The notes under the pieces are model-generated. The model ran no database searches and was not told where the DNA came from. It worked only from the letters and a program-made list of their open reading frames with translations. Shown in pieces: positions 17,357-27,500 of a stretch of DNA of 64,000 bases. The stretch is from Herbaspirillum sp. RTI4 (GTDB lineage Bacteria > Pseudomonadota > Gammaproteobacteria > Burkholderiales > Burkholderiaceae_D). The stretch spans positions 2,976,001-3,040,000 of the forward strand of contig NZ_JAVIWQ010000002.1 in assembly GCF_034313965.1 (NCBI RefSeq), read 5' to 3'. Positions within the stretch are counted from its first letter, which is position 1. The number at the start of each line of letters is the position of its first letter. The position numbers were made by a program, and so were the translations under genes.

Positions 17357-19219
17357 ATGTCCGCAACTGCTGAAAAGCACCGTAGCTATATTCAAACTAT
17401 TTTCGAGTCAACCTTTGAGCATCAACAGATAGCCGCCCGAAAAGCGCTGTCTGCACTGAATAACAATGCCAGAGCAGTCGTTGTTGCGGCCGAAATGCAG
17501 TCAGGAAAATCTGGTGTCGCATTGGCTCTGGCCTGCTTAAGACGTCTATCACTTTCAGATCTAGCCATTAGTGACCGCAAGCAGCTTAAAGATACGCTGT
17601 ATCTCGTTACCATGGCCGATACAGCGCTGCTTTCACAAGCCAAACAAGATCTGTTACTAGCACCCAATGTCGTGGTCAGTAACTTCAATCACTTTCAGCG
17701 AACCCTGGCGATAGACTTTAAACATCACGCACCCAAACTTATTATTATTGATGAGTGTCACTATGGTTCTTCTTCCGATGGCGTGCGCTACGGTAAAGTG
17801 TTCGATTATTTAGAGCTAGACAACACCAGCGGGCAAGTCGTATTTATTTCAGCAACCCCCTTCAGTGCCTTATATGCGGCAGGCAGCGACTCTATCTTGC
17901 GACACAGTTTTCATACGCACCTGGTCTTTCACAAGGCAAGTACTGAATACCATGGCATTCGTCAAATGCACAGCGCGCACCAAGTAGTAAAATTGGATCG
18001 ATCACAACGAAATTTCTGCGACGATTCTTTAATGCGCCGCAACTTTATAGAGCAATTTCAAAACCACACAGGCGCAGGTTGGGCACTCATACGTGTGCCA
18101 GGGAGTTCAGCGCAAGAAGCAAAAAAAATTCTGCTGCAAAAAGGAATCAAGGAGGATCAAATTTTCATTCTCGGTCAAAGTCTGAGTGATACGGACGAAG
18201 CCGACCTAACAAATCTGGAAGATTTCAAAAAAGAATTTGAAACGGCAAAACTTTTTGATGAAAAAATAATTGCCATTACCGTTGCAGGATTTCGCGCCGG
18301 GATTAATTTCGGACAGGAAATGAAAGAGCTATTAATCGCGACGTGGGATAGTACCATTGCCAATATCGCCGCCGTTGTCCAGGCTAATATTGGACGCGCT
18401 TGCGGTTACCACCACAACATTCATGCCAAACATTACACCAATCTTGATGCGATCAGCGCCTACAGCGAACTGTTAAACCACTTAGAGTCCAGCGACAATA
18501 GCGATAACTTTGATGGCCTCCAACAGCTATTTGAACGAATTTGCCAGCAATATGATATTGCGGGTTTTGATCGCGGCACCGAAGTGCGACCCGAGCCAGC
18601 AACCGTGATTAGCAGAAAAATCGATGACAGCCTGACTTATCAAACCGCCCAATATTGCGTGGTGTCTGCCAAGCTTGAAGAAGCGAATCCAAATTTCAGT
18701 GAGATAACACAAGATACAGATTTTCTTGAAGCTATTGCGCTCATTCGTCAAGAATACTTAAAAGACGGTGCACCCTATGTAAAAGCCAAACGAGCACTCA
18801 GAGGCGAGCATCAAAATTGGATTAAAGCCCAATGGGTCAATGGAGTTAGTTATGATAATTTTAATCTCAGTAATCATGCTGCAAAACCTCGAACACTCGA
18901 TTTCATTACACGTTTGAAAAACGGCGACGCCATAGCATTCAATGAAATTGTGAACCCCGGTGGTGGCGAAGCAACGAAAGACAAACGCATCGCTGCGAGT
19001 ATCTTTAGCATTTACAACACCTCGAGCCAACTTGAACAATTTAAGCGAAAAATGAGCCTTGAGGATGTGCACGAGATGTGTGATGCACTAAATACCGAGC
19101 GAGATAACACGGTAATCGTGTTATTTAAACGTGGTGAGTTTGACCAAACAACTACGGACAAAAAAGCGGAAACCCTAGAACAGAGCCGAATCAAACACCG
19201 TTCAGTGTTCAATTCGTAA
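17357..19219 (+). CDS. SF2/Z1-like ATPase, second of a tandem pair
   Basis: About 620 residues, paralogous to the preceding gene along the whole length. Its motifs are AAEMQSGKSG, LIIIDECHYG, FISATPF and QANIGRACGYH, with the shared C-terminal block QNWIKAQWVNGVSYDN. It lacks the acidic insertion after motif III. The ATG at 17357 is chosen with GGA upstream; an in-frame TTG at 17345 is possible. The 53-bp gap to the first gene suggests one transcript. It ends 33 bp from the convergent pglZ fragment. Two diverged tandem copies suggest a hetero-oligomer. Confidence 0.75.
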   Translation: MSATAEKHRSYIQTIFESTFEHQQIAARKALSALNNNARAVVVAAEMQSGKSGVALALACLRRLSLSDLAISDRKQLKDTLYLVTMADTALLSQAKQDLLLAPNVVVSNFNHFQRTLAIDFKHHAPKLIIIDECHYGSSSDGVRYGKVFDYLELDNTSGQVVFISATPFSALYAAGSDSILRHSFHTHLVFHKASTEYHGIRQMHSAHQVVKLDRSQRNFCDDSLMRRNFIEQFQNHTGAGWALIRVPGSSAQEAKKILLQKGIKEDQIFILGQSLSDTDEADLTNLEDFKKEFETAKLFDEKIIAITVAGFRAGINFGQEMKELLIATWDSTIANIAAVVQANIGRACGYHHNIHAKHYTNLDAISAYSELLNHLESSDNSDNFDGLQQLFERICQQYDIAGFDRGTEVRPEPATVISRKIDDSLTYQTAQYCVVSAKLEEANPNFSEITQDTDFLEAIALIRQEYLKDGAPYVKAKRALRGEHQNWIKAQWVNGVSYDNFNLSNHAAKPRTLDFITRLKNGDAIAFNEIVNPGGGEATKDKRIAASIFSIYNTSSQLEQFKRKMSLEDVHEMCDALNTERDNTVIVLFKRGEFDQTTTDKKAETLEQSRIKHRSVFNS

Positions 19220-19252
19220 CCGCGTAAATTCAAACAAGAGAAATATTCACGC

Positions 19253-20509
19253 TCAATCTTGAACGTGAATATTAATCACAGGCGTCAAACATTCCTGCAG
19301 TGTCAAGCCACCATGGTTATAGCAATCACCTGCGATAAATCCACTAATTCCTGGTGCCATTGCAACGCGGACTTTGTCATTCCAATACCAGGGCTGGCTT
19401 AGGCGCTCGGTCGCCACATTGCTTTTTAAAATCGCACAACGTGAAAACCGTTTAGTCGTCGCATCTTTTGGCAAATCTGCTTTGGGTAATTTATCAGGCA
19501 CCCACAACCAACCATGGTCAGTTACCAGACGAATATGCCGCCACCCTGCCGCAAGAAGCCCATCAATGCGCGCTTCAATTTCAGCCAGAATCTTATTAAT
19601 ATGGCTTGGTAAAGCTAGCTGTGCATGATGGCCTGCCTCATCAAGATCACCAGTTTGTACCCATGCCTTACCGCTTGCATCACCGATTTCTCCGCGTTCC
19701 AAATACTGCCAATCGCGTTCCTTCAATAATTTCTCCAAAAAATGACTAGAGAAGGCCTGTTCGGTTTGTATCTGCATCGGTATAAAGTCTTCAGTTCCCA
19801 TTGAGCCAGAAAGCAAATCGTGGACTGGTGTAACAGCCGCTTTAGCGGTTGCAGTTAATGATGGCAAAGCAGCCCAGTTTGTTTCTAGCGTGGCTGTTAT
19901 TTGCTTCTTGCCCTGCAAACGGCGCAACAGTTTTTGACCGACATCAAAGCGCAAACCATCTATAAAAAAGATGATTTGACTACTCACTTGGTAAACTGAA
20001 CGCGCCTCATTGATTTGATTTTGAGCCCCTCCCGGATAACCAGACTCTTGCACTAAACGTTGGAAATTCTCAGCCACTTGCGACAACCATGGCGTATAAA
20101 TCACGGCCAAAATATCTGCGACTAACTTGCGCTGCGCATCATCGCAGGCCTTCGCCATGGCTTCAATCGCTGCACCATCAGTTTGCCAGTGTTGCTTCTG
20201 ATAAGCTTGCGCCATTGCCTCCACGTCGGGGCCAGAAAATACTGAACGAGTCAATATCTCTACCTCACACAGTGCCACTAGCATTTCTAAATAAGGCGAT
20301 AAACCAAGTTCAGACCATAGCCATTCACGACGATTTTGATGTTGTTTAACCAGACTTTTCAGCTTATCGCGTAGCGCAACCTCAGGTAAATCAGACAGGG
20401 CGGCCAAGTCTTTAGCAAGCTCCTGCTCATCGCCCAAATTAACGCTCAAGTAGCGACTCGGCTCTAACGCTAAGCCCTGTGGCTGTATTTCTTTTGGTTC
20501 TTCGGACAT
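19253..20509 (-). pseudogene. pglZ: pglZ C-terminal fragment (BREX phosphatase domain, split by an IS)
   Basis: Carries the PglZ alkaline-phosphatase-like domain: IIFFIDGLRFDVGQ near residue 178 holds the metal-binding aspartates and LVTDHGW near 331 the D-H pair. It matches the C-terminal half of type-B PglZ, which is needed for BREX methylation and defence. The N-terminal half is at 21804-22644, beyond an ISL3-family insertion. An ATG exists at 20509, but it follows IS sequence with no ribosome binding site, so separate expression is doubtful. Confidence 0.85.
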
Positions 20510-20514
20510 TTCTG

Positions 20515-21803
20515 TGGGTAAGGGGTACGCTATGGCGCAGGTTTAGCCAGGGAGTAGCGCAATGGAAGGCAAGGAGCTGTACCAGAATTTGTTGGGTTTG
20601 AATGAACCGTGGACGGTGGAGCGAGTTGATCTGGACATGGCGAAGCTGCATGTTGACGTGCACGTCGCGCACCCTGCCGGTACCCGGTTTGCGTGTCCTG
20701 ACTGCGCGGCGTCGTGCACGGTCTATGACCATTTGGCGGAGCGTGTTTGGCGGCATCTGGACAGTTGCCAATTTCTGACGTACTTGCATGCCCGGCCACC
20801 GCGGATTTCGTGTCCCGAACACGGTGTGCGCCAAGTTGGGTTGCCGTGGGCGGAGCAAGGCAGTCGGTTCACGCATCTGTTTGAAGTGTTGGCCATCGAG
20901 TTGCTGCAGGCCGCCAACGTCAAACGCGCAGCGCAGATCCTGCGCATTAGCTGGGATCAAGCGTGGCACCTGATGGAACGCGCGGTATTGCGCGGGCGTG
21001 CGGCCAAAGGCGCCGCCGTGCCAAGACAGATTGGTATCGACGAGAAGGCGATTGCGAAAGGCCATCAGTACATGACGCTGGTGTGCGACCGGCAAGCAGC
21101 GACGGTGGAGTATGTCGGGGAAGGTCGTACCCAGGAAAGCCTGGCGGCGTACTTTGCCGCCTATAGCAGGGAGCAACTTGCTGGGATCGAGGCGATCAGC
21201 CTGGACATGTGGCCGGCGTACATCAGCGGCTGCAAAGCGCACGTTCCGCAGGCGCAGGAGAAGATGGTATTTGATCGCTTCCACATCATGCAGCATGTCG
21301 GCAACGGTGTCGATCGCGTGCGCAAGGAGGAACACAAAACACTGCTGCAACAGGGCGACGAAACACTCAAGCGCAGCAAGTACCTGTGGCTCTACAGCGC
21401 CGAGAACATGCCTGCAGCTGCACGCGCCAGATTTGATCAGATCAAGCACGGCAACTTGAAAACGGCCCGCGCCTGGGCGCTGAAGGAATCGTTGCGGGGG
21501 ATGTGGGCTTACCAAAGCCTCGGCTGGGCCAAACGGTTCTGGAAGCGCTGGTATTTCTGGGCCACGCACAGCCGCCTGCCGCCCATGATTGAAAAGGCCA
21601 AACTGGTTGCCCGGCACTTGCCCAACATCTTGACCTATTTTAATCATCGCATTACCAATGCCGTCGCAGAAGGATTGAATTCGAAGATTGCAACTGTACA
21701 AAAACGCGCCTGTGGCTTCCGAAATCGTGACAACTTCAAGATCGCCATTTACTTCCATTGTGGTGGCCTTGATCTTTATCCGGCATCAGTGACCCACAGG
21801 AAA
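20515..21803 (+). mobile_element. ISL3-family insertion sequence inside pglZ
   Basis: About 1.3 kb with one transposase gene. The ends are imperfect inverted repeats: TTTCTGTGGGTAAGG at the left, and TTTCCTGTGGGTCACTG read inward from the right. It separates the two halves of pglZ. I could not see a clear 8-bp target duplication, so a few residues of pglZ may have been lost. Confidence 0.85.
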
Positions 21804-21812
21804 GTCTGTTGA
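20562..21812 (+). CDS. ISL3-family transposase
   Basis: A 416-residue transposase. The N-terminal zinc-binding region has FACPDCAASC followed by ISCPEHG. The DDE_Tnp_ISL3 core has IGIDEKAIAKGHQYMTLV, ISLDMWPAY and the VAEGLNSKIATVQKRACGFRN box near the C-terminus. All key motifs are present, so the element is probably active. It is oriented opposite to the pglZ gene it disrupts. Confidence 0.95.
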   Translation: MEGKELYQNLLGLNEPWTVERVDLDMAKLHVDVHVAHPAGTRFACPDCAASCTVYDHLAERVWRHLDSCQFLTYLHARPPRISCPEHGVRQVGLPWAEQGSRFTHLFEVLAIELLQAANVKRAAQILRISWDQAWHLMERAVLRGRAAKGAAVPRQIGIDEKAIAKGHQYMTLVCDRQAATVEYVGEGRTQESLAAYFAAYSREQLAGIEAISLDMWPAYISGCKAHVPQAQEKMVFDRFHIMQHVGNGVDRVRKEEHKTLLQQGDETLKRSKYLWLYSAENMPAAARARFDQIKHGNLKTARAWALKESLRGMWAYQSLGWAKRFWKRWYFWATHSRLPPMIEKAKLVARHLPNILTYFNHRITNAVAEGLNSKIATVQKRACGFRNRDNFKIAIYFHCGGLDLYPASVTHRKVC

Positions 21813-22644
21813 ACCTTTCTTTTAATAATTCAATGAATAAGGGTAAGCGATGGGCCATCTGTTCAAAGCGCTCCCATACTTGCGGCCAGTTGCCCAAACC
21901 TTCACACAAGGCCTGACCACAGACTGCACGGTCTTTTACGCTCGGTATGACGCCATACTGATCCTGACAATGCTGGGAAAATATCTCGATACGGGTTTTA
22001 TCCCACGAGTCAATCATTGATGGATCATTCAAGCATTGCAGCAGATCGCGAATTGGATCATCAGCCACCAATTTATTAAAATCGGTAGCCAGTAAACGGT
22101 GTCCTCGCAATTTATCAGTGCGTTCTTCAAGTAAAAATGGCAGTACCGCTAATAACGCCGCTTGGGTTTTGTAATCTTTACCAAGATCTAATTCCAAGCC
22201 TATGGTTTTATTGCTTAAAAACCCCGATACGGTCCAATCGCGGTTGTTGTTGGGGGTCGCCCACCAAAAGCCGCGATACTGTAATTCCGCTAAGGGTTTT
22301 AAATTATCGGAGCACAATTCAATCGCCCGTAGCTCTTTGCGGGCGATTCCCGGCAAATAAATAATCGGCGTTAAGTCTTTAGGTAAGTCTGCTACCTTGC
22401 GCGCGATGGCGCATTTAATCCACACCGCTGGGCCAATCCGTTCCGCCGGATTATAGTCGCCGAACTCTATCAGTTCAGGTAAGTGCTGTTTGATCATCCC
22501 CATGGCGGATTGCCACTCGCGGTCTTTATCGGTCCAGAGAATGGCGGCTGGCGGGGCTTGCAGCATCGGATTGTATTGAGCACAAGAACGCACTTGCGCT
22601 ACCAAAACATCTAAAGGCGTATTGAAATGAGCTTGCGTAACCAT
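21804..22644 (-). pseudogene. pglZ: pglZ N-terminal fragment (type-B PglZ)
   Basis: About 275 residues from MVTQAHFNTPLDVLVAQ up to the IS junction, matching the N-terminal half of type-B BREX PglZ (for example ILWTDKDREWQ and LPKDLTPIIYLPG). It starts 6 bp after the AbiEii-like gene in the same operon. Reading then runs into IS sequence and stops. Without the catalytic half it cannot be a phosphatase. Precise IS loss would be needed to restore it. Confidence 0.85.
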
Positions 22645-22650
22645 TTGCGC

Positions 22651-23418
22651 TTATCGCTCCCAGTCCAAGGCGTAGATACGCTTAAATACACTTAGTATGT
22701 CTAGCAGTGTAATGCCGGATAAACCCAGGTTTTTCAGATCAATGGGCTGGTCTTGAATAGCCATCATAAATTCCTTCATATGCTGCTTAATCTCCTCAGA
22801 CACTTCGACGGTTTGCTCAGGCGACAGCAATTGCGCAATTTTCAACACGTCATTTTTGTGTTTATTGATGTTCTTAGTATCTACTAATAAACCCCGCTCT
22901 TTGCGCTCAGACAAATCGCAAAAGGCCCGCATTTTGAACGGGATAATATATTCCACCGATAAAATCGGCACGCCATCCAGGATGATCTTGCCATTTTGAA
23001 TGCAGCGATAATAAGCCTCATCCAACAAAATGGCCGAGAGGCTCACTACATCATCATCTACAGGAATGGGCGTTAAAGTAGCCGCCCCGTCAAGAAATAC
23101 AGCCTCCGGCCGGCACGAGAACAGTTCCAGCATGTATGGATAAGTTGCATCAGCAGGTTTGCTAAACCGATAGAATTGTTTTTCACCGGTACTTTTTTCT
23201 TGATGCTCATAACCACCGGCTTTGACAAAATCCCAAAATTTCTCGGCAAATTCGGCATCCAAAGCCTCAGTCGACAAAACAATATCTAAATCTTTAGTGG
23301 CTCTAAAATCCAACTCGGCCTCTGCCATATTCAAATAGCAAGCTACCCCACCAATCAAGGTATAGCGGTCTTCAAAGCCGGCAAAAAAATCGCGAAAAAT
23401 CGTTAAACCCTGAATCAT
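22651..23418 (-). CDS. AbiEii/MenT-like nucleotidyltransferase toxin
   Basis: A 255-residue protein with the nucleotidyltransferase signature of AbiEii-type toxins: LIGGVACYLNMAEAELDFRATKDLDIVL (residues about 21-48) holds the GG and D-x-D residues. Helical segments follow. Type IV toxins of this family stop growth by modifying tRNA or other targets with nucleotides; the target here is unknown. Its ATG overlaps the stop of the upstream antitoxin-like gene by 4 bp. The pair sits between pglX and pglZ, probably as an addiction or abortive-infection layer linked to BREX. Confidence 0.8.
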   Translation of the reverse strand: MIQGLTIFRDFFAGFEDRYTLIGGVACYLNMAEAELDFRATKDLDIVLSTEALDAEFAEKFWDFVKAGGYEHQEKSTGEKQFYRFSKPADATYPYMLELFSCRPEAVFLDGAATLTPIPVDDDVVSLSAILLDEAYYRCIQNGKIILDGVPILSVEYIIPFKMRAFCDLSERKERGLLVDTKNINKHKNDVLKIAQLLSPEQTVEVSEEIKQHMKEFMMAIQDQPIDLKNLGLSGITLLDILSVFKRIYALDWER

Positions 23419-24467
23419 TTCAATCTTTCAGTGTGCTCATTCCAAACTTGAAGCAACAACTCTTCCAAGGCCATTTGCACCCGTTCATCATTTACTTCGC
23501 GCAAGCTCAAATAAAGAGATAAAGGATCAACGGAGTTATTGCACATTGCATGCGAATAAATTGTGCCAGGATCATAACGCCACAATTGTATTTGAACAGA
23601 TTCTTCATCTGGTCTCGCCAGCTCGACGATACCGATTAGTTTCTTAAGACTTGTCCATGACGCGCCAGCCACTGCAAAACAAGACTGTTTTGGACTGATT
23701 AACATACCTTGTTTGGTCAACGCCCACTCCCCAGCTGCGAACTGAAACACATTCTGCTGACCTTGATAGTCATTGATGCTGATCGAAATTTCCTGTTTAA
23801 TCGGGCTACTGAGATAAGGCAAAGCCATTTTCCATAACTGTTGTCCGTTGGCTTCGAAGTCCAACTGTACCTGACGGCCTTGAGAAATCATCTGGGCCAA
23901 GCCGAATTCTGCCAGCTCTTTATAAGCTCTAGAGACAGTCATTTTGCTCAGGCCTAGCCGCTCTGCCCAACCTTTGCCGGGTAAATCACTTTGCCAATGG
24001 TCTAAACACTTGAGTAACACCAATTGCTGGGCACAAGCACCTAAGCTGGTTTTTAGCGTTAGGCGCGCTGGCGCAAAATTCTCTCGTAAATCTAAGGCGG
24101 CAAAGGGCAAGTACAACTGCTTACCTGGCACCACAAAGGCAATGTCCTGATCGATCAAACGCTTACGGTTGTAAGAGCTAGTGTCACTGACGCCATAGAT
24201 CACCGGGCCAGAAAAGCGCTCGGCCACCGTGGCAATGGCTTTCTTTAACTTTTGTGCGGTTTCCTGTTGTTGCCCCTCGCCGTCCCACATCAACAGGCAG
24301 CTACGCCCATCCAAAGACAGTCGGCGATAGGCCCAATTCGCTTGCAGATAGAGCGGTAAAGCTTTTGCTTCTGTCCACTCCGCTAGCAAAGTACAAGGCC
24401 TAAATACCTCAGTGATATAGTCAGTCACATGCGCTAGGCTCAGGACGGCGATGGGGTGATTGATCAT
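23415..24467 (-). CDS. AbiEi-like winged-helix antitoxin/regulator
   Basis: About 350 residues. A winged helix near the middle (GWAERLGLSKMTVSRAYKELAEFGLA) would bind DNA. It is followed by a long C-terminal region and an N-terminal region of unknown role. It precedes and overlaps the nucleotidyltransferase gene, as antitoxins of type IV (AbiE) systems do. The ATG at 24467 (MINHPIAVLS) is preferred over 24518, because the longer form would start next to the operator palindrome at 24525-24555. It probably represses its own operon through that site. Confidence 0.7.
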   Translation of the reverse strand: MINHPIAVLSLAHVTDYITEVFRPCTLLAEWTEAKALPLYLQANWAYRRLSLDGRSCLLMWDGEGQQQETAQKLKKAIATVAERFSGPVIYGVSDTSSYNRKRLIDQDIAFVVPGKQLYLPFAALDLRENFAPARLTLKTSLGACAQQLVLLKCLDHWQSDLPGKGWAERLGLSKMTVSRAYKELAEFGLAQMISQGRQVQLDFEANGQQLWKMALPYLSSPIKQEISISINDYQGQQNVFQFAAGEWALTKQGMLISPKQSCFAVAGASWTSLKKLIGIVELARPDEESVQIQLWRYDPGTIYSHAMCNNSVDPLSLYLSLREVNDERVQMALEELLLQVWNEHTERLK

Positions 24468-24524
24468 AAATGTGCTTGAAAGCGCAAGGATAAAATTGTA
24501 TAGAAATAATCGTAACATGAAAAA

Positions 24525-24555
24525 TGCACGGTAACAGTATCATTGTTACCGTGCA
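24525..24555. promoter_or_regulatory. Operator palindrome of the AbiE-like pair
   Basis: TGCACGGTAACA and its exact reverse complement TGTTACCGTGCA are separated by 7 bp, just upstream of the antitoxin-like gene and 16 bp after pglX ends. A further half-site AATGTTAC follows at 24561. AbiEi proteins are known to autoregulate through inverted repeats, which fits. Confidence 0.7.
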
Positions 24556-24570
24556 CAATCAATGTTACAG

Positions 24571-27500
24571 TTATTTAACTATCAAATCTAAATAAGCTTG
24601 TTTCGTGGTTTGCGATGTTTCTTGTCCCTGCTGACCCGGTATCTGCTCTATGCTCGCCTGATTCAGCATTTTGGCCACATGTTTTTCTCTGGCAACTTGT
24701 TTCTCTGTGCGGGTTAAGTGATGGTCGTTAATGCGTGAACCCAGGCTTTCACCATATTGCTCACCTAGCTTGTACCAAGGCGCGCTTGCTACATCGGTGC
24801 CACGATCTTTTTTCCAATCGACATTCGGTTTGCCGCGCAAAATGCCTGCACCTTTTTTTGCCATGTCTTTGGCGGACATAAATGGGCGTATGTTGAGTCG
24901 CACGCCATCGTTGAGATCTGGGTTCCAGCCAATCGCTTGTTCGTTCAAGGGCTTCCAGCGTACAAAAATATCATAGCCGCTGTTGCCATCGGTGGCGGCT
25001 TCACCGTGTTTGATGGCTTCTAATTCAACTTTTAAGCTCAGCGCAGCGACTAAGCGTATGTCAGCGCCGTCTGCGCCACTTTTTACGCCTTGTTCTTGCG
25101 TGCGTATCCAGTCGCCGAGATAGGTATAAATCAAGCGATCAAGATTGTCGGCGGTGAGTTTGTGGTAATTGATCAGTGCGCTAAAGCCATCTTTCAAGCC
25201 ATCCCACACTTGCCAGACAAACGGACGATGCCCAAACATTTTGCAGTGCTGATCAAAAAACATATCGCGCAACCAGACTTCTAAGCTGCTAGCACCGACG
25301 CCTTTCAGTAGTTCGTTTTGCACATGAATGTTCCAGGCCTCACCATAAGCACCTTGCAACATTGCTTCTAAACAGTCTGCGGCGGGTTTTTCACCACGTA
25401 CAGCAGGAATGCAGGTAATGCCGTCATCATCGACTAAGCTCGCTAAAGCTGCACAGGCATTCACCCACTGACGCTGCTCGTCAGCTAACTCCATGGCTGG
25501 ATCTAACTCCGCTGGCCACTGATAACCCAATAGACGCACCAAAGCGACTTGCATAACAGATTCATCTTTACGGATTTCACCTATGTCGGTGACTTTATCT
25601 TGCTCGTGCCAGATGACTGAGCCACAAGGATGGCCGTGGAAAATCCATTGGGTTGGGTCGTTTGAATAGGGCTTGGGGAGGCCGTTGGGATATTGATCTT
25701 GGGCCTCGATAAGCCACTTTTTTTTCTCAAAATTTATTTTGCCTAAAGTAGCATTTGTTACCTTTAAAGCTTGATCTACTGTCCTTACATTTATAGAGAA
25801 CTCATCGGAAGAGCAATATGCCCATAAGGCCAATAAATCCTCTTGGGTCTTCGGCTTTAATAAGCCGACATTTTGATCATATGGTTGACCAACATATAAA
25901 CTAACCGGCAAATTCCCCATTAAACTAACCAATATTCCTTTTTGCCCCCAATACTGGGATCCCGCTTTCCAAATTGCGCTTGTATATCCCTCTATATTTT
26001 TTTTGTCCTCCATCATCTGAAAGAGGGATCCAGCACCACCCTCCCATAAAACTCTATATTCACAACCCCCAGTCGCTCTTGTGTTTTCTACTGTGCTTTG
26101 GCACTTCTCCCAACCATTGTTGAAACCATAAATTTCCCAATGCAGTTGCATAAATCTTGGCCTATCAAAGGTTTGCAGACCTGTTGCGGTGTCTGCAAAT
26201 GCACCTACCAAGTTTTCCCCAACATTAGGATCTAATGAGATTCGAGAATCTGGATTCTCTAACTGTTTAGATTGAACTACTGTTTTAATTTTAGTAACCA
26301 CCAATCTTGTAGCTTTTTCTCCTGCATTCCTTTGCTCCGAAACATCCATTCCATGCAAATAATGGTCAGCAGCTAGTGTCGTCCCGCCATGCAAAGACAA
26401 ACTTTGCTCAAACTTTTGACCACAACTAATGCTGATCAAAATCGCCTTCACAACTTCGCCACTAATGGTTTCAAATGCGCCGGCTCCCAAACGAGCCAAT
26501 AAATTCCAAGTTTCCTGCCTCAATAATTTCTTACGAAATTTCTGATAGCTCGTCAGAAACAACCAATTTTGTGGTACAACGATACTCGCAGTACCCCCTC
26601 GATGGCAGAGCTCTAGGCAGCGATCTAAAAACACCGTTGCCAAATCATTTTTGGCTTCCGGATAATGGACTTCGCAAAAATTTTTCAAGACTTCATCTTG
26701 CTTACCGCGCGCCAGATAAGGCACATTAGTGATCACCCAACTGTACTCAGTTGCCAGCAAGGTCGCTGCCTTTGCCAAGCCTTGCGCCACGATGCCTGCT
26801 TCGTGTTGTTCTTCGTTATGACCTTCGGCATTTATGGTCAAGGCTTGATTCAATGCACCGGATAATTCATCCCATTGGACGATCTTGGCGGCATTCGATT
26901 TACGTGGATTGATCAAGCTGCCTAACACCGGTGCATCAACAAATGTTTGATGCACCCAGTCGAGGGCAATCGCTAGATTTTTTTTGCCACCGGCATCTTC
27001 CAGTTGTATGCCTAAGGCTTTCCATTCTGCTTTTGCGGCTTTGACCGATAAACCTGAACACGCTAGATGAAGCTCAGGCAAAGCGCGATAGCCACCGGCA
27101 TGGGGGAAACGCCAAGCCTCCAGCGCCAGGGCGAAAGCGGCGAGTTCCACGCAGCGCTGGTCTAGTTCTAATCCGTGAATATTTTGGCACAGCACCGCAT
27201 CAACGGCGTCTTTGGCATTCAAACCTTCTAATGCCATGCGCATAGGCACTAGCATTAAGAAGGCGGCGACTAAGAAGTGACCAGAGCCACAACAAGGATC
27301 TAGGGTTTTGAGTTCGCTTAAGTGTTGCGGCCAAAGCTCAAACTTTCCTGCGGCGGCCTGCCAGGCTGGCTCGCCTTCGGCTTTATGCTCAACAAAACGC
27401 AAATACGTCAAAGGTACACCAGGAATCGCTGCGCGTTCACGTAAGTCTTGTTCCGTCTTGGCGGTGGCGATATCGTTTGCACTTAAGCGGCGATTGGCCC

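Noticed and set aside
15300..19219. Calling the two ATPases BrxHI/BrxHII helicases
   Set aside because: They are shorter than BrxH proteins as I know them and their motifs I and VI resemble Z1-type ATPases more; a BREX role is left as inference.
20439..21758. A 439-codon minus-strand frame opposite the ISL3 transposase
   Set aside because: No domain features; it is the antisense of a clear transposase.
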